Assembly (NCBI RefSeq): GCF_964355755.1
Contig: NC_092676.1
Span: 5,066,288 to 5,130,287, forward strand
DNA length: 64,000 nucleotides
Source: Antedon mediterranea
Taxonomy: Eukaryota > Echinodermata > Crinoidea > Comatulida > Antedonidae
Reading direction: 5' to 3'
The number at the start of each line of letters is the position of its first letter. Position 1 is the first letter of the stretch. Both the position numbers and the translations under genes were made by a program. The notes under the pieces were generated by a model. That model saw only the letters and a list, made by a program, of their open reading frames with translations. It was not told where the DNA came from and searched no databases. Below, one piece after another: positions 61,839-64,000 of the stretch.

Positions 61839-64000
61839 ATGGCATCGTCAAGTCGGTATGTTTATTTTGAGAATACATTACATTACTTCCTTATCAATAT
61901 GTCGATGTGTATATTTCTTTTATTAAGATTTCTAGGTATGTTTGCGTCACCTGGCCTAGGCATACAGAACATGTTACACATTGTTTTGTATTTAGATACA
62001 GTTCTTACAAAATCAATTTTATTATTACCTAACTAACTTAATTGTCCAGAACTGATTATAAATATTTGGAGAACACCGGTACGGTGCAGACAAACTTTGT
62101 GGCAGTTCACCCTCAACACAACTACTGTATATTATGCTACTGTCACATACTGACCGATATTATTATTATTTTTATCATCTTGGTATATAACTCTTTGCCA
62201 AAAAATGTGATAAAATCTCAAAATTTAAACCAATTTAAAACCGCACTAAAAAACCACTGGTCTAACCACCCGTTAAAATACCCATGTAAGAAGAATATGT
62301 TCTGGTCACGAGGGGCACAGAAGCATTAATGCTTTAAGTCTTAAAATCCTGGTAGGTTGATCATAAACCTAAGTGATAAATAATAACAAAATGACGTCCT
62401 TTATTTTTATCCATAGCAAGCCAACTGTAGTATGCCCTCATCATCCAGACAGCAACTTAATAGAGGACTATCACGCCGGTGATTTGATTTGCCCAGAATG
62501 TGGTCTTGTTGTAGCAGACAGGTAAGCTACTTTCTGGACAGCTACTTTCTGGACAGCTACTTTCTGGACAGCTACTTTCTGGACAGCTACTTTCTGGACA
62601 GCTACTTTCTGGACAGCTACTTTCTGGACAGCTACTTTCTGGACAGCTACTTTCTGGACAGCTACTTTCTGGACAGCTACTTTCTGGACAGCTACTTTCT
62701 GGACAGCTACTTTCTGGACAGCTACTTTCTGGACAGCTACTTTCTGGACAGCTACTTTCTGGACAGCTACTTTTTAGGCAGAGGTTTAGATACTGTAGTA
62801 CATCTAAATTCGTGCATGACAACCCTGCCAACTCGAGTCGCTTTATAAAAAGCATAAAAGAAAAATAATAATAATAATATAAAAAAAAGATAAATAAATA
62901 AATAAAATATAAGAAATAAATACAAACAATCATTATACCAAAATCAGCTGTGAATATTGCCACCATACCAATTAGTTCAGTGATAATCAACATGATGATT
63001 GTGGGGACTCATAACGATGAAGATGAAAGAGATAACTTATTCTGTTTCAGTCTCAGAAAAAATGCTTCATGGCCATGATGTACAGCTCTACAATTTTCAC
63101 ATCGTAGAGCTGTTGGCTAGCGCTCTTGTTGTGCACTGTTCAAGTCTTGTACAGTCTATACAAAAAAAATGCAGCACGCCTTAAATAGTCCATGGCTGCA
63201 AAAATTGTATAGTACAGTCAACTCTCCCAATACCCGGACTCTCTGAACACTGGAAGCTCTCCCAAAAAAAAAACTTTTCTTGAGTTCCAAAATGTCCCAA
63301 TTTTATTTTTACCACTAAACACACTCCGAATACCAGACTTTCCATAAAACCAGACAAATTAGGCCAGCCCAAAGGTGTCTGGTATTGGGAGTTTGACTGT
63401 GTTATACAAGTTTTACAGCCATGGACTATTTAAGGCCTACTGCATTTTGTTTTGTTTTTTTACAGCACAACATTGATATGATTAATTCAAAAACATACTG
63501 TAATAAGAATTAGCCATCAAACATAGCTGTATTATAAGATCTGATACGAAAAATTTAACTTTTTTTTTGTAGAGTTATAGATGTTGGCTCTGAGTGGAGA
63601 ACGTTCAACAATGAGAAATCTGTGAGCGATCCCTCTCGTGTTGGCGCTGCTGAAAACCCCCTGTTGAGCGGCAGTGACTTATCAACCGTGATTGGTGCGC
63701 CCACGGGATCTGCAGGATTCGATGATTCTGGTGGAGCTAAATATTCACAAAAACGTAATGTAAGTATAGTAGTAACTACTAACATATAATTTCTAGTATA
63801 CAGTTCTGTAGGCTACCCAATATTGTTTTTACACCTGGAAAGCTAGTCAGTAATAAGAATCCGGTATAAATGATAAGGGCAAGAAAAATCTATAGCCGAA
63901 TATTAAATTCAGTGTTCTTTTGATCAAATAGTTAATTTTACACTTTAGATGTGGTTACCCCTTTCTCATTTTCAGAGTGTTGGGCCAGAAATGACAATTA
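61839..64000 (+). CDS. GTF2B: Transcription initiation factor IIB (TFIIB), 5' part, runs off the window
   Basis: Coding exons 61839-61855, 62417-62521, 63573-63759 and 63976 to beyond 64000; phases match and about 111 residues are visible. TFIIB bridges TBP-bound promoters and RNA polymerase II in the nucleus. The N-terminal zinc ribbon is intact: C12-P-H-H15 and C31-P-E-C34 ([20 protein letters not shown]), as in the animal family with its C-x2-H...C-x2-C pattern. The B-reader/linker follows ([36 protein letters not shown]). Intron positions fall just after MASSSR, at VADR and after KRN. The two cyclin-fold repeats lie outside the window. Oddities: a 15-base minisatellite starts at +5 of the second donor, and an unusual promoter-bearing tandem duplication lies upstream. 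Confidence 0.95.
62526..62775. repeat. 15-bp minisatellite at the GTF2B exon 2 donor
   Basis: 16-17 nearly perfect copies of GCTACTTTCTGGACA begin four bases after the donor (GACAG/GTAAGCTACTTTC). Only the last copy varies. Very low divergence implies recent expansion and likely length polymorphism. The 119- and 178-aa frames through it are artefacts. Confidence 0.95.
63180..63433. mobile_element. Inverted-repeat element with pogo-like inner ends
   Basis: Outer inverted repeats CTTAAATAGTCCATGGCTG and its complement (63415-63433); inner ends ACAGTCAACTCTCCCAATAC and GGTATTGGGAGTTTGACTGT. A half copy lies at 20990-21100. In GTF2B intron 2. Confidence 0.75.

Noticed and set aside
62457-62993. 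178-aa minus frame and 119-aa plus frame with [10 protein letters not shown]-type repeats
   Set aside because: Pure translation of the 15-base minisatellite in a GTF2B intron.

Overview
This is an animal (eukaryotic) nuclear genome window. It has AT-rich introns with GT...AG boundaries, dense short inverted-repeat transposons, and many AGGCCTA-type palindromic words. Tandem lectin/EGF receptor genes, DIRS/Ngaro-like recombinase remnants and 5S-derived SINEs add to a marine-invertebrate look. An echinoderm is my best guess, but it rests on texture rather than on a diagnostic gene.

Seven protein genes could be assembled exon by exon with matching phases. (1) 717-3165 (-): a 13-finger C2H2 zinc-finger protein in two coding exons. 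(2) 8575-23034 (+): a 591-aa protein with an N-terminal LOTUS/OST-HTH domain and an RRM, in 14 coding exons, three of which are a tandem exon triplication. (3) 25832-34317 (+): a 407-aa membrane-anchored JmjC dioxygenase in 8 exons. (4-6) 38890-47929, 49058-52302 and 54435-59106 (+): three tandem paralogues for single-pass receptors (C-type lectin domain, a beta-rich module of unknown family in the first two, EGF modules, transmembrane helix, short tail). The first carries 14 full EGF modules plus one EGF-like exon, grown by repeated duplication of a three-exon block. (7) 61839 to the window end (+): the 5' part of GTF2B (general transcription factor TFIIB).

The space between and inside genes is largely mobile DNA. 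It includes a 1.6-kb transposon with internal tandem repeats (4334-5957); a nested pair with perfect target duplications (6142-7863 containing 6232-7437); two 0.5-kb TA-flanked elements; a CArG-box-bearing MITE family (about 13 copies); a second MITE family (four copies); 5S-rRNA-derived SINEs (three copies); tRNA-derived SINEs; a broken LINE fused to a broken tyrosine-recombinase element (17079-19899); and a 0.9-kb palindrome with a minisatellite in each arm (24590-25485).

The most unusual signal is that minisatellites repeatedly sit flush against 5' splice sites. In two genes (lectin C exon 1 and JmjC exon 6) the repeat unit is visibly a copy of the exon/intron junction, so potential splice donors have been multiplied. 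In GTF2B exon 2 and LOTUS/RRM exon 2 an array starts within a few bases of the donor. A second notable region is a roughly 0.6-kb tandem duplication upstream of GTF2B that copies a TATA box, a short putative first exon and a splice donor.
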